A stretch of 64,000 bases of DNA from positions 47,779,619 to 47,843,618 of the forward strand of contig OX328102.1 in assembly GCA_946811185.2 (NCBI GenBank). The letters are read 5' to 3'. The stretch is from Hippopus hippopus. Taxonomy: Eukaryota > Mollusca > Bivalvia > Cardiida > Cardiidae. Positions 13,255 to 25,800 of the stretch are shown here, piece by piece (positions within the stretch are counted from its first letter, which is position 1; each line of letters starts with the position of its first letter). A program made the position numbers and the translations under genes. The notes beneath the pieces were generated by a model, which ran no database searches, was not told the origin of the DNA, and saw nothing but the letters and a program-made list of their open reading frames with translations.

Positions 13255-14755
13255 ACATACTACGTTAAAAAAAGATAGGGAAAACTTTACATACACACAC
13301 TACGTTAAAAAAGATGGGTCAAAACTTATGACTGCACACTATTTTGAGAAAGATTGGCCAAACTTTACTTTCACAGCACACTTTATAAAGAAAGATTGGC
13401 CAAACTTTACGACAACTCCATACTGTATTAAGAAAGATTACATTTATTGCACACTTGTTTACAAAGATGGGCCATACTTTATGACCAAACAGTATTTTAA
13501 GAAAGATTGGCCAAACTTTACGTCATCACGCTATGTTAAGAAAGGAGTGCTTAACTTAATGACCGCACATTGTGTTAAAAAAGTTTGGCCAAAAGTTATG
13601 ACTGCACATGATGTTAAAAAAGATTGACCAAACCTTACATTGTGTTAAGAAATATTGGACAAACTTCATAACTGCACACTATTTTTAAAAAGAACAAACC
13701 TTATGATTTCACACTATATTAAGAAAGATTGGCAAAACTTTACTTTAACTGCACACTGTGTTAAGAAAGATCAGCCAAACTTTAAGACCAAACACTGTTT
13801 TAAGAAAGATGGCCAAACTTTATGTCTGCACACTTTGTTAAGATAGAAGAGCCAAACTTTACAACTACACACTATGTTGTAAAAGATTGGCCGTATCTTC
13901 CATTGATCTCGCGCTGTGTTAAGAAAGATTGGGCATACTTTACACTTGATTTCACATTGCGTTATGAAAGATTGACCAAACTTCATAACTGTACACTATG
14001 TTTAAAAAGATGGGTCAAACTTTATGACCTCACACTATGTTAAGAAAGATTGGCCAGACTTTACACTGACCTATCATTATCTTAAGGAAAGTTGGCCAAT
14101 CTTTACATTTATTGCACACAATGCACATTAAGTTAAGAAAGATTGGGCAATCTTTACATTTACTGCACACTGTGTTAATAGAGATTGGCCAATCTTTACA
14201 TTTACTGCACACTATGTTAATAGAGATTGGCCAATCTTTACATTTACTGCACACTATGTTAAGAAAGATTGTGCAATCTTTACATGAACCGCACACTATG
14301 TAAAGTAAGATTGGGCAGTCTTTACATGAACTGTACACTATGTTATGATAGATGGGCCAGACTTTACATTGATTACACTCTGTTAAGAAAGCTTGGTACA
14401 TCTTTACAATGAATGCTCATTATGTTTAGACAGATTGGCCAAACTTTATGACTGCTTATTGTGTTAAGAAAGATTAGCCAAACTTTACAATGACTGCACA
14501 CTACTGTATGAAAGATGGGCCATACTTTACATTGACAGCACATTATTTTTTGAAAGATTTGTGAGACTTTACAATAACAGCACAATATGTTATGAAAGAT
14601 TCCCCAGTTTTACAAAGGGTTAAGACAGAACAAATGTGTGCCATAAAGATAAGCTTAACCTTGCAGAGACAGTATACTTATGATATGAAAGATTTGCCAA
14701 ACTTTACAAAGACTGCACACTTTGTTATGAAAGATTTTGCAAAGATATATCTGAT
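13255..14755. repeat. 42-bp satellite array
   Basis: About 35 imperfect units of the pattern ACTGCACACTATGTTAAGAA, then AGATTGGCCAAACTTTACAT. ACTGCACAC recurs at 14162 and 14204, giving a 42-bp period in the most regular part (about 14110-14300). Edge units are more diverged. Because 42 is a multiple of three, open frames with a 14-residue period arise on both strands; these are not genes. Confidence 0.9.
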
Positions 14756-14771
14756 AATGATTTAGGAAACT

Positions 14772-15139
14772 TATGTTGTTGTTGTTGTTGTTGTTTTCTT
14801 TCTATACACACTTGGTTATTTGCATTATATTTCTATACTTTTAAGTCTTTGTGATGCATGGTTTGGATTGAGAATAGGTGGTTTTGATTTTTTTTCTTTT
14901 TGACATTGTTATTTGTTTACATCTTTTTGTAAAGGTACAGTACATAGTTTTACTAAATTTAACTTACTATGATATCCTTGAATAAACAACCCTTTAACAT
15001 ACATAATGACTTTTTGTAGTCTTTGTTCTTTTTATAACTCCCCAAATCAAATGACTCCATTTTTCTGTTAGTCTATGTGTGCCCATGTACATAAGTATAC
15101 CTGTGTTGCAACCTCATGCTTCTGTTTTCTGTAATTGAT
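14772..15139. other. Intergenic interval with (TTG)n
   Basis: A short GTT microsatellite at about 14774-14794, then AT-rich sequence with no recognisable repeat or gene. Confidence 0.5.
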
Positions 15140-15607
15140 CCATGCTCTGGCAGAAGGGGGTTTAATGCATCTCCATGATGCATTGTACCAAGCTAGTTAT
15201 CACATACTTATGAATCCATAGAATCTATTTTGCTCAACAACTGACTGAATCCTAGGGTACAATGGTCCTTGGATATGCACAAAATTTACCAAAAGCAAAA
15301 GGTTTTGACCCAGGTCAGCCTGCACCGACTGTGCCGATAATTTTTGCAGATGCATTAACTCTTTATCAAACCACAAAATTTTTGACTGACCCAAGTTGAA
15401 AGCGTTCCCAGACGATAAATTAGATGTTCTTAAAATGATTTGACTTGTACCAAAATGATGGAAAACATTGTGGGAACAGGAGAAAATGCTGGTCACCAGC
15501 ATTTTGTCCTATTCCGACAATGTTTTCACAGGCCTTCTTTTTCAGGGGTGTTAAAACTTGGGATGGTGTGGTCAAGGGTTAAAACCCACTTTTCCCAGAG
15601 CATGGTT
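15140..15607. mobile_element. M2 hairpin MITE split by M1
   Basis: Left end CCATGCTCTGGCAGAAGGGG. The internal TGACCCAGGTCAGCCTG is present, and the right end TTTTCCCAGAGCATGGTTC resumes after the M1 at 15355-15582. Confidence 0.75.
15355..15582 (+). mobile_element. M1 copy inside an M2 element
   Basis: TTAA at 15355-15358 and 15579-15582. Removing it joins CAGATGCATTAA to AACCCACTTTTC, the normal M2 right arm. Confidence 0.88.
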
Positions 15608-15785
15608 CATATACATTTATTCAAACTGAGAGTGAAACTTAACGAATTGTCGCAAATTGAGATATTACTCATTTTCAGCAGCACCGCTGTTCGTTGCAAT
15701 AGTTTTAGAAGTCTTCTTTCCTTAATTCTGATCTGACGTGTCACTGTGTGAACTGTCACTGTTACACAAAAATGAAAATTTGAAA

Positions 15786-15998
15786 GTTTAACTCTACCAT
15801 AACAACAAGAATTTAGATTTGTCCGAATTCAAAGCATTAACAAGCATAAATTTAAGTGTGGCTGAAATGATGGGATTTTCTTTGAAGGGGAAAAACATTG
15901 TTGGAAAGGGAGAAAATGCTGGTAACCAGCATTTTCTCCATTTCCCACTATGTATTATAAAGCCTACCTTCTTACAGGATGGTGTGATAAAGGATTCG
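15786..15998 (+). mobile_element. M1 copy
   Basis: TTTAACTCTACCATAACAAC to GATGGTGTGATAAAGG. Palindrome centre is GGTAACC and the arms are slightly mismatched. Confidence 0.75.
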
Positions 15999-16045
15999 GC
16001 ATAATTGATGTTGTCAAGAAGCGCTATGTAAATGATATGGACTCT

Positions 16046-16372
16046 TGTAAACGCTATACCAAAAGACAAAATCTTAGACGTCCAAATTGAAATCAAGTAG
16101 TCGGTGGCTTTGGAAAGAAAGTTGTGTTAGTACTGGTGTGAGAAAGCCAGGAAACACATGTGCGTCACCGACCGCCATGATACGACCTCAGCTGTTAAAG
16201 TGGCGTTAAACCCCAATACAACCAACCAACCAAATTGAAATCATTTGCAGAAAATAGATTATATGCGGCCAGAGTTAGCAATCGAACTCTGAAAGGGTAG
16301 AAAACAATGATTTCAAAAGCTCCCTTTATCGGGGTCGTTAAAACTCTGTATTGTGTGGTCGAGTAAATCGAG
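16046..16372 (+). mobile_element. M1 copy split by a SINE
   Basis: Left part CGCTATACCAAAAGACAAAA to GAAATCA (16095). The right part resumes at 16230-16243 with the same 14 bases and runs to TTGTGTGGTCGAGTAAA; its palindrome is largely lost. Confidence 0.75.
16096..16229 (+). mobile_element. 5'-truncated SINE (type a) with 14-bp target duplication
   Basis: Body GTACTGGTGTGAGAAAGCCA and tail GCTGTTAAAGTGGCGTTAAA plus (CCAA)n, 134 bp. Flanked by CCAAATTGAAATCA at 16082-16095 and 16230-16243. This is the signature of LINE-driven retrotransposition. Confidence 0.88.
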
Positions 16373-16486
16373 CTTTAGGAAAGCAGACCAAACAAAGCAT
16401 TGCTATTTCAAAGGAGTTTTGATTAACATATTTTACAGAATTTTCCAAGTTGCCAACTTTTTAATAGCTCCAACAAAAAAATTTTG

Positions 16487-16510
16487 ATCTTCATCATCAT
16501 CATCATCATT
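16487..16510. repeat. (TCA)n microsatellite
   Basis: Run of CATCATCATCATCATC. The surrounding 16373-16588 shows nothing else. Confidence 0.8.
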
Positions 16511-16588
16511 GAAATCTTCTGTAATTATTGTTATTATTGGTTTCCATTTTGAATTTAGTCTGCTTTTATGCATCAGAAGATCGTCGTA

Positions 16589-16816
16589 TTAACGCTTTGC
16601 CACACAATCCTGAATTTAACGACCCTATGGAAAATGGCCTTTTGAAAACATTGTGGAAAAAGGTGAAAATGCTGGTAACCAGCATTTTCTCCTTTTTCCC
16701 ACAATGTTTTCTACACTATTTAAACGAAATTCGTCAAATTTGGAAACTTATACTTTGTCGTCTGCAAGTGTTTTCAATTTGGACAAGTCTAAAGTTTTGT
16801 CGTTTGGTAAAAAGAT
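16589..16816 (-). mobile_element. M1 copy
   Basis: TTAACGCTTTGCCACACAAT to TTTTGTCGTTTGGTAAAAAG, palindrome well kept. From 16820 to 17600 I see no gene and only a short M1-like scrap near 17175. Confidence 0.85.
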
Positions 16817-17600
16817 CAGAGAAAATATATCTACACTAATTGACAGGTATCAATTCACATTTCCTGTCAAAAAATATGCGCATGCGAAAAAGATAAAAAT
16901 CACTGATTTCCTATCTTTGATTTACGTGAAATATTGTCCTGTAGAAATAGCTGTTTAAAAAGATAGACCAATTTACGCCTCCAGTCATGAAATCTCCGCG
17001 ATTTTGCTTTTTTAACCCGAACGCTTAGAACACAGAAAAACGACTTTTTTTTTTAAATCCTTAGATATATTAAATGATGTTTTAGTAATTCTGGTAGATC
17101 ATTGTCGAGGAAAAAAGCGATCGCTTGTGAACAGAAGTGATTGTCTCTTTTTCCAGGACGTTTTTTTAGTTTTTACCCTTTTCCTACAATGTTTTTACCA
17201 TGCACAAGGGAGCTGTATTTTTTACGTGTAATTATCTGCATAATTTCTGATAGAGCTAAACATATAGGCCTACATGTATCTAGATTCAATACGAATGTGT
17301 AGGCCTATCCGCTGTATATGTCTTCCATATTGAAAGCGGGGAAAACCATTTCTTCTAAAAATAACTTACGCGGTGAACTATCTGCACCGAGTCCGAAGAA
17401 AATCTTACGAAGACTGTCTTTGCGTGTCTCTTTTATTCTCAGATCTATCATTTTATCCCGCTGCAACATTTGCTGGCTGTTTACTTAGTCCTATCCTGCT
17501 GGATAAGTGAAACGAAAATTTCTAAACCGATATAGATCTAGCAGAAATCAGAATTTTGCTATTTCAAAAGTATTTTTGGAAAATGATATCTCCTTGTTGG

Positions 17601-17718
17601 GCAGCGTAGATCTAAGATCAGACTGCACAAAATGTGCAGTCTGATCTTATTTTGTGCAGTCTGATCTTTATCTACGCTGTGAAAGGTCCTTGATTCGCGC
17701 TTAGCAGCCCAAGGGTTA
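17601..17718. mobile_element. M3 hairpin element
   Basis: GTAGATCTAAGATCAGACTG / CAGTCTGATCTT..ATCTACGC arms, with one arm partly duplicated (CAGTCTGATCTTATTTTGTG), then TCGCGCTTAGCAGCCC. Sister copies are at 44497, 57614 and 60263. Confidence 0.75.
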
Positions 17719-17933
17719 AAAAAGAATCATTGAAATGGAAGCGAAGGCAGGGATCGTGATATACGCTTGAGGCTGCCTGTTTGGATCTAAATGGAATAGA
17801 AACCATTACTCCCTTTTCTCGGCATTTTTTCTTTCCTGACCTGCGGAATGTTCTTAGTCTTATTCTCAAGATTATTTTGGAATTTGACAGTAATGCATCC
17901 TCATCCTGGCCAAACCAGGAAATATGTTTTCAC

Positions 17934-18209
17934 GTCTTTTTACCTCACAACAAAATTTTAGACTTGTCCACTTTGAAAGCATTTGCAGACTACAATTCAA
18001 ATGTGAATCAAATGATAGAGTGCGCCTCTGTAAGATTAGAAAACATTGTGGGAAAAGGAGAAAATGCTGGTAATCCAGCATTTTCTCTTTTCTCCATTAT
18101 GTTTTCAAAAGGGGTTACCTAGCATTTTTTTTTCCTTTTCCCACAGTGCTTTTAAAAGTCTTCTTTTTCAGGTTGGTTCATATCTGGGATTGTGTGGTTA
18201 AAGGTTAAT
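17934..18209 (+). mobile_element. M1 copy with duplicated right arm
   Basis: Left end TTTTTACCTCACAACAAAAT. After the palindrome a second ACCTAGCATTTT..CCTTTTCCCACAGTG segment follows (about 18116-18152) before the normal right end. Confidence 0.75.
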
Positions 18210-18397
18210 CAAGTATTCAACTATAGTTTATGCCGAGAAAACCTAATTTACTAAGGTGTTTTCAAAAATGTCTGCTGAATTTTTTCCAGGAAATACGTAC
18301 AGATCTAATTAAATCATGGCAGGATATTGTAAAACAATTATTTTTACAACAGTATTGTCAATTAATTTACCCTTCACCCAAACAGTTTCCACATGTT

Positions 18398-19203
18398 AAT
18401 AACCTTGAAGGAAGTCATATGCCTTTAAAAACATTGTGGGAAAAGGAGAATATGCTAGTTACTAGCATTTTCTCCTTTTCCTACAATGACTTCCACCATT
18501 TCAAAAGACAACTTGAACTACCATTTTTTAAGCCACGTTAAATTTGTCGTCTGCAAATACTTTCAAATTTGGACATGTCTAAAATTTCGTCGTCTGGTAA
18601 AGAGTTAATTGTGCCATACAGATGCCTATCGGTTGATAACTGATTTATAATACCATCTCAAAAAGTCTTTCTTTACTATATAGATAATCTAATAAGAGTG
18701 CCTGGGTGGGGTGCGATAAAACCCCTTCTCGTACCATTTGCTCGTGACCGGAAGACAGAGTTTTCAATAAAGGTATCCGTTTACCACACAGGCCGGAGGA
18801 TTGACGACTCAGAGAAAGAAGGCTTTTGAAAACATCGTGGGAAAAGGAGAAAATGCTGGTCACCAGAATTTTCTCCTTTTCCCGCAATGTTTTCTACCGC
18901 TTCACACATGCATATATTATTATTAAAGCCAGATTACATTTGTCGTCTGCTGTCAATTTAGTCAATTCTAAAATTTTGACGTCTGGTAGGCCTTTTTCGT
19001 TTTGCAGACAAATTTAAATCAGATAGATCAAGACCTAGAGAATTACTTTTCATGGAATGAACTTGTATTCGTGGGAAAAGACTTAATCTACATGCTGCTG
19101 GTTACAGACTTTTCACCTTTTCAGACTATGTAATCAAAACCCTTTCCTAAGGGGCGTAATTTAAACGGCAGACCATATGGACTGTTTTATAGTAAGGGGT
19201 AAA
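18398..19203. mobile_element. Three consecutive M1 copies
   Basis: 18398-18608 (minus, ends GTCTGGTAAAGAGTTAA), 18778-18990 (minus, GTTTACCACACAGGCC to GACGTCTGGTAGG) and a decayed plus copy at about 18990-19203. The gap 18609-18777 holds nothing recognisable. Confidence 0.75.
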
Positions 19204-19250
19204 GGGAGGTGGATAAAATTCTATATCTTTAAAAAGAACTAAACATTAGT

Positions 19251-19475
19251 TAAAGCTTTACCACACAATCCCAAGTTTTAACGACCCAGAGAAAGAAAGA
19301 TTAGAAAACATTGCGTGAAAAAGGAGGAAATGCTAGTAACCAGCATGAATTAAGTCTTTTTACGACAGCGTTTTCTATCCTTTCAGACAAAGTTTATGTT
19401 GTGAGTAATTTTTAATTTGTCGTCTGCAAATGCTTTCAATTTCGAAGTATAGGATTTTGTTGTTTGGTAAGGCAA
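19251..19475 (-). mobile_element. M1 copy upstream of HMGB
   Basis: TTAAAGCTTTACCACACAAT to TTGTTTGGTAAGGC. The second palindrome arm is altered (AGCATGAATTAAGTC). It lies about 260 bp before the HMGB promoter motifs; 19476-19734 has no recognisable repeat. Confidence 0.75.
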
Positions 19476-19734
19476 TAATATACCTAGATCTTGCCAGCCC
19501 TGGATCTAGATCTATAAGTGTCAATGAAATGCTAATTTTAATAAGAATATTTCACTCAATATAAGACAAACAAAGTTTTAAGATCAGAAGCACACGTGGA
19601 TTTGAGTCTGACCTGCACCATCAGTAAGCTAGATCTATCAAAACGGAAGTTGCAATCGATATCCTAAGGGTTAGATACACCCCTTGATAGGCCCCTATTG
19701 AAGAGTTAAATCCCTTAGGCCGGCGGGAAAATGT

Positions 19735-19875
19735 TGCTCTCTGATTGGTCAGTTTTGTAAGCCACGTGATTTGATTTATTTTCTCTACCAAGCTGAAAAG
19801 GCGGTAGAGCGACCTACATAAGACAAAGAAGGATCGTTGTTTCACAGAGAAGCGTACTTGTAAACAAACTGCAAA
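19735..19875 (+). promoter_or_regulatory. HMGB promoter and 5' UTR region
   Basis: Directly upstream of the HMGB start codon. CTGATTGGTCAG at 19741-19752 contains an inverted CCAAT box (NF-Y type), and the palindromic E-box CACGTG is at 19763-19768. Local GC is higher than in the flanks and no transposon is recognisable. No convincing TATA box is seen; transcription probably starts around 19800-19850. CCAAT-driven TATA-less promoters are usual for ubiquitously expressed chromatin genes (general knowledge). The start site itself is inferred. Confidence 0.5.
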
Positions 19876-22800
19876 ATGGGTAAGTAGACTATGATTTTGC
19901 AATTTTATTGTGCATATTGCTAGAATTAGTTTAAAGAATGGTCTCCGTTAGTACGAGTTCGCCGATATGTGTTTTTTTCGTGAAAAAATTAATGCCGAAA
20001 ATCCTAGCATGTTCAATGGTGCCATTTTGAATGCGTTAGCGCTGAGAAAACAAAATGTTTTCGAACACGACTTTCAAATTCATATCTGAAGATGGAATTA
20101 ATGTTCATATGTTTCTAAATCGTTGAAGTTACGCACCAGTATGGTTTTTTGGCATTATATGGCATTTTTTTAGTGATTTGTGACGGATAATTGTAAAACG
20201 ATAAAGAGCCGACAACAAGCGCTCTTTGTTCATATAACAGGCAATGCATTTCACAGTGGGTGGGGTAAGTAAATGAAAAATCCAAACGCCGGCAATGCAT
20301 TTTAATTTAAGATAGATCTTGGAATACGATTTGATAGTCCTAAACTTTTGCATTATAGATACGTTTGGACCATGTTTTTATTTTGGGGGTTGCAATTTTT
20401 TTTCATAGGGGACAAAAAAAAAAAAAAGCCAACCCAGACATTTTTAGTTTGTTATCCCTTAAAAATACAGACTAATTTTTAACTTAAAGAAAACAAGTGC
20501 AAATGACACAGAAGATTAAATTTGAATGTGAGGAAGACATCTTAAGTTCAACATCTTATGAGTTAACAATGGCAAAATGGGTAATTAGCAGTTCCAAGCA
20601 ACCACATTTTCCCCAACACCAATCTCCATGAAAGCTGCACTGTCTCAGGGACATGAACAACTGGAGAAAATGAGTTATTCATTGGTTATAAAGCTTTAAA
20701 ACTACTTGCTGTGATTCTTTTTTCAGGTCGTACAAAAATGGACAGCAGACCTGGTCAGAAGAAGGGCAAAGACCCCAACAAACCAAAGAGAGCAACATCA
20801 GCATACTTCTTCTTTTTAGCAGAATGTCGAGAACAGGCAAAGAAAGCTGGAAGATCCCTCTCAAAGGTAAATTTAACTCTTAACCAAACTACATGATTTT
20901 AGACTAGTCCAAATTGAGAGCATTTGCAGACAACAAAATTGATGTGACTCAAAAATTGAAATTTGTTTCTGGAAGGGTAGAAAACATTGTGGGAAAAGGA
21001 GAAAATGATGGTTACCAGAAGGCTTCTTTGTAAGGGATGTGAAAACCCAGGATTGTTTGGTAAAGGATTAACCTGAAGAGACAACTGAAATCAGAAAGCT
21101 ATTTTCAGCATTGTAATCATAATTGATCTGAGTAAATCAGAGATTGGGCTAGGTTTTACACTGTCTGATCCTGATCTTCACCCAGCAGAAGCATGTAATT
21201 GTTAAAGATTTTCTTGCATTGAAGAAATTGGTTAAGTGTGCAGAAAACATTCAGGGTTTTCCATGACGCACAAATCCTGCGTCATAGACGCAATTTTAAT
21301 CAAGCCACGCCAAGCAGCGATTCAGACGAAAATGTTTGGTCTGTCAAAAAGTGAAATCGACTTTTCCGTCAGAAATGACTGACCAACTTCCCTGTCTTCG
21401 AGTTTAAAAGGTGAAATGCATTGTAAATTGTGCTTGAAGTTGATGACGAAGAGATCCATTTATTTTGACCCCCTAAGTTAACGAAATGACCCGCAACTAA
21501 TGAGAAAGGGGGTCACAATGACCCCCAATTTTTAAAGCTGAGGGAAAACCCTGACATTCATTGCAAACATTAACATCTTGCCATGTGTTGGGCTATAACA
21601 AGTGCTTTTAGGTAAGACTGCAAGGAAAATGAAGTCAGATTCTGAATTTACATAGGTATTTTGTCTTGTCAACTGGGATCCTTAGCACAGATGAATTTTT
21701 TTCAGGTGGGAGACATCACTTCTCTGAGATTTTCTAGTTGAATATTTACAAGGTTGTATTGACTGTAGGTGAAACTAGTGTAAACTACAGTACATGTAGA
21801 AAAGTGATCTATTTAGTAAAACATACAAAATCCATTAAAATAATCCATAGTCATGGTTGAAAAAAGATTTCAAACCTTACCACATTTTCTCATGACAGAT
21901 TGCAGAATTCACCAAAGAGTGTTCAGAACAGTGGAGAGAAATGGATTCCAAGGCTAAGAAGAAGTATGATGACAAAGCAGCTGCTGATAAAGCAAGATAC
22001 GAGGCTGAGGTAATAAAATGACATCAAAGTCTCAACCCTTTACCAAACCACACATTGTACACCCTTTACTGTTTAACCCTTTCCCCCACAACAAATTTTA
22101 GACTCTCCCAAATTCAAAATATCTGCAGACGACAAATTCAAAATTAATACAAATAAGCCTAGGTTCTCTGATGAGATAGAAACACAGTGGGAAAAGGAGA
22201 AAATGCTGGTTACCAGCATTTTCTCCTTTTCCCACAATGTTTTCAAAAGACTTCTTCCTCAGGGTCGTAAAAACAAGGGATTGTTTGGTAAAGGGTTAAA
22301 GTTTTTACAGATGACAAATTCCTAATGTGGCACAAAGAACTGAAGTTCTCTTAAAGGGAAGAAAACATTGAGGAAAAGGAGAAAATGCTTGTCACCACAG
22401 TGTTTTCAAAAGGAACTTCTCCCAGGTTTGATTAAATAGAGGACTGTCTTGTTAAGAGCAGATTACATCTTTCTTATTACGTTGGAACAGAATCATTTTT
22501 ATTGCAAAGTTAAACGATTGAAATGATGCATTTTCATTAACAAAATCAATGTTTCCGTTTGAATGAAATTTTACTGAGTCTCCGGGACCCAGTGCCACTG
22601 AAAAAGTTAAGTCCCATTGAGTTTCTTCTGAGTCCCATTTTTTCTTCCGTAAATCATCTTTTTAATGAAGACCACTTTGGTTGGGGGATAGAATGAAGAA
22701 GGGAAAAAACCTTGCACTTAACAAGATTTTTTTCTCCCTTTCCACATAGTCATTTTCAGAGGACAGCAGTTTTGAAATACTACCCTGAGTGACTCTTTAA

Positions 22801-25800
22801 TGGAATGTAACCCTTTACCAGTCCACACAATCCTGACTTTTAATAACCGTGAGTAAGAAGGCCTTTGAAAATAGTGTGGGAAAAAGAGAAAATACTTGTA
22901 ACAAGCATTTTCTTCTTTTCCTACAATGTTTTCTAACCTTCTTTAAAAAAAATTTCAGTGTTAGAGTCCCTTTTCTTTTGTCGTCTTCAAATGCTTTCAG
23001 TTTGGACAAGTCTAAAAGTTTACTGTTTTGTAAAGAGTTAAATGGTTTTGCTTGTTAACCTTATAAAAAGGAAGATCAGATCACCAAAAAAAAAATTAAA
23101 CTTGGATACTAAGTAAGCCTTGTAATATGAATGACTAGTTCAACCCGACTAGAAATTAGAAATTCTTTATGGACCCTTTCGCAGACTTAATTTGCTGAGC
23201 AAGTCGGTGGCCGTCGCTCGAAATATGTCGTACAAGTGAACTTCTCTGAAAGTCCGTACAACCTGTTGTGAAAATATTTTTCTGCTTGGTTTCACAGCAA
23301 ATTAAACACTTCATGCGAATGCAAGAATCTGTATCATCAGTGTCTTTCACTAACCAATCTTTAAAGGCAGGATCTTTCAGCCATTGGTCTTGGAAAGATC
23401 AAGAATGTTTTTTCTTTTTTGCCGGGGAAGCCATCTTCTGTTTCAGCATACAAGCGCTAAGCAACAGCTGTTGTCCCGCTCAGTTCGCCGGTAAAGACAG
23501 TATAGACGTAACACGTGTAACCAGTCTTAGGAAAGAGATTTGTTTTATAGTTTACGCGTTGGCGTCCCAAGTTCTATTTATGGACATTTTGTAATTCCGA
23601 TGGTCAGTTTGTACAGGCAGAGTTAAAATCTTCGTATTTCGAATTGTTTTCGGTGTTGATGTAGTCTAATTAAAATATCGTTTTAACTCAATTTTGACTG
23701 CGCCCCAGGGACGCGACCAGCTTATTTATTTCGCGTCCGAGCTGATTTTCATGCGTATATAGATACTTTTACGTCATAAATGGAAACCCTGAAAATTGTT
23801 CCACCTGAAGGAAATGTTATACTTTTAATTTGTAAAGAAGTTTATATTGTAGAATGTTGCAGTGTTTAAACAGAATGTTTCAACACTTCAGAATCATGTA
23901 GCACATATTTCAGGGATTGCTGGTGCTAATAATGGCTTTGTCTGAAATCTATCGAGGGAATAGTGAAACCGTTCTCCACAGGAATCATTCCCGTCCCACT
24001 GCTGATTGTGTGAATTAATTGTAAGCAAAAGCAACAGGTGGCTTGAACTGAATTTTGTGCCTTATACTGTAAAAAAGCAGAAGTCTTTGGGGGGGAAAAA
24101 GGGCACAAGCTAGTGATCAGGTATCATTATTTATTTCTTTACCAGAACTTGAGAAGGCGAAGCTCTAGACTGCTCAACATGACAGCTTTTGCAGACATGA
24201 GATAAAATTTGGCTGAAGTGACGAGATTTGTCTCTGAAGGGATAGAAAATATTGTGAGAAAAAGAGAAAATTCTTATTACTAGAGAAAAGCCTTTATGCT
24301 CAGGGATGTAAAAAATTGAGCCATGCTCTGTGAAAAGAGAGCTTAATGCATCCGCAAAAAGTATTGACCCAGCTCAGCCTGCATGGACTGCCCAGGCTGA
24401 TTTGTGCCGAAAATCTTCACTATTGGTCAATTTTCTGCATGTCAAATGGCCAGTGTACTTAATGATTAAGTCGATTATTATACAAAATGGATTTTATGGA
24501 TCCATAATACTGTGATGACTTGCTTGGTATCATGCATCATGGATATGCGTTAAGCCCCAATTTCACAGAGCATGGCTGTTCTATATGGCCTGCAACACGC
24601 GAAAAGGGGCATTCGGAAATTTGCGTAAAGTGTCGTCTCGGATTAGCCTGCGCAGTCCGCGCAGGCTAATCCAAGACGGCACTTTACGATTTTATTAGAT
24701 TTTGTCCTACAGTAGACTTGCACAAAACAGAAAATTACATAAGAACGGAAAGTGTTATCTCAGATAAGCCTGCGCGGACTGCGCTTTACGACACTTTACG
24801 CAAATGTCGGAATGCCCCTTTTCGCGTGTTGCAGGCCATATTTTAAAGAGTTTTGTATGCTCACTATGCTGCACGTGAATACTTTCAGATGAGAAGCTAT
24901 GGTGGTGGTGGTGGTCACAAAGCAAAAGACCCAAATCAGCCAAAGAAACCTCTGACAGGGTATTTCCTTTTCCTAGCTGATTTTAGAAAAAGAAACAGTG
25001 GAGTGCCAAATAAAGAAATACTGAGACTAGGTAGGTCCAAGTCAAATTTGACTGTAAAACTGTAGAAAGTAAATTTCGTGGTCATCTTGATGCACCTTTA
25101 AATCTTTAAAAGTTACAATTTTACCATTGAACAGCACGTGTAAGATCTGATTATAGTTCTAATTGTAAGGGAGTTGACTGGAAGCTCATGCTGCTGTATG
25201 CATCTATGAAGCTAAAACTCGCATTTCCTACTGCATATTGTCTTTTTGAGGTCAAAGTTGCATAACAAGGCAAATTTGATGAAAGGTCAGGTTTAAATTG
25301 TTTCACTAGACTATACGACACAATGAAATTTTGGACTTGTCCTAATTAAAAGTTTTGCAGACATTATGCAATTTGTTGTTTATAGAGCAGAAAACATGGT
25401 GGAAAAAGAGGAAATGCTGTTGACCAGCATTTTTCTCCTTTTCCCACAATGTTTACAAAAGGCTTCTTCCTCATGGTCTTTAAAACTTTGGGTTAAATGG
25501 TTGACTGTGGCAATCATAATGTAAAAAGATCTTTATCAACAAATATAGGAGCTACTGTTTCTTTCATTTATGATGTCTTGTACAAAATACACTGCATATT
25601 TAGACAAGTCTTCGTAGCACAGTCGATGGCATATATTACCTAGGGTGAGGGGGTTGCTGGTTGGAAATCCAAGCTCAGCCAATCTCTCTTTAGGGATTGA
25701 TGATAAACTTTGGACAGGATTCATTCCTCTCTGATGGCTGATCACTGAGTTGACAACGGTTGTAAGAGAAAGCAGCCGGTGACTTGAGAAAAATATTGTG

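Noticed and set aside
13328..14585. Several 60-123 codon ORFs on both strands with a 14-residue repeat (KKDWPNFT-like, CSKCKDWP-like)
   Set aside because: They follow from the 42-bp satellite period and open frames occur on both strands; no start, splice or homology support.
13255..14755. CRISPR-like regular repeats
   Set aside because: Units are contiguous with no spacers, and the genome is eukaryotic.
20738..20740. Internal ATG as the HMGB start
   Set aside because: The upstream ATGG|GTAAGT exon near the CCAAT/E-box region gives the family-typical MGR start in phase.
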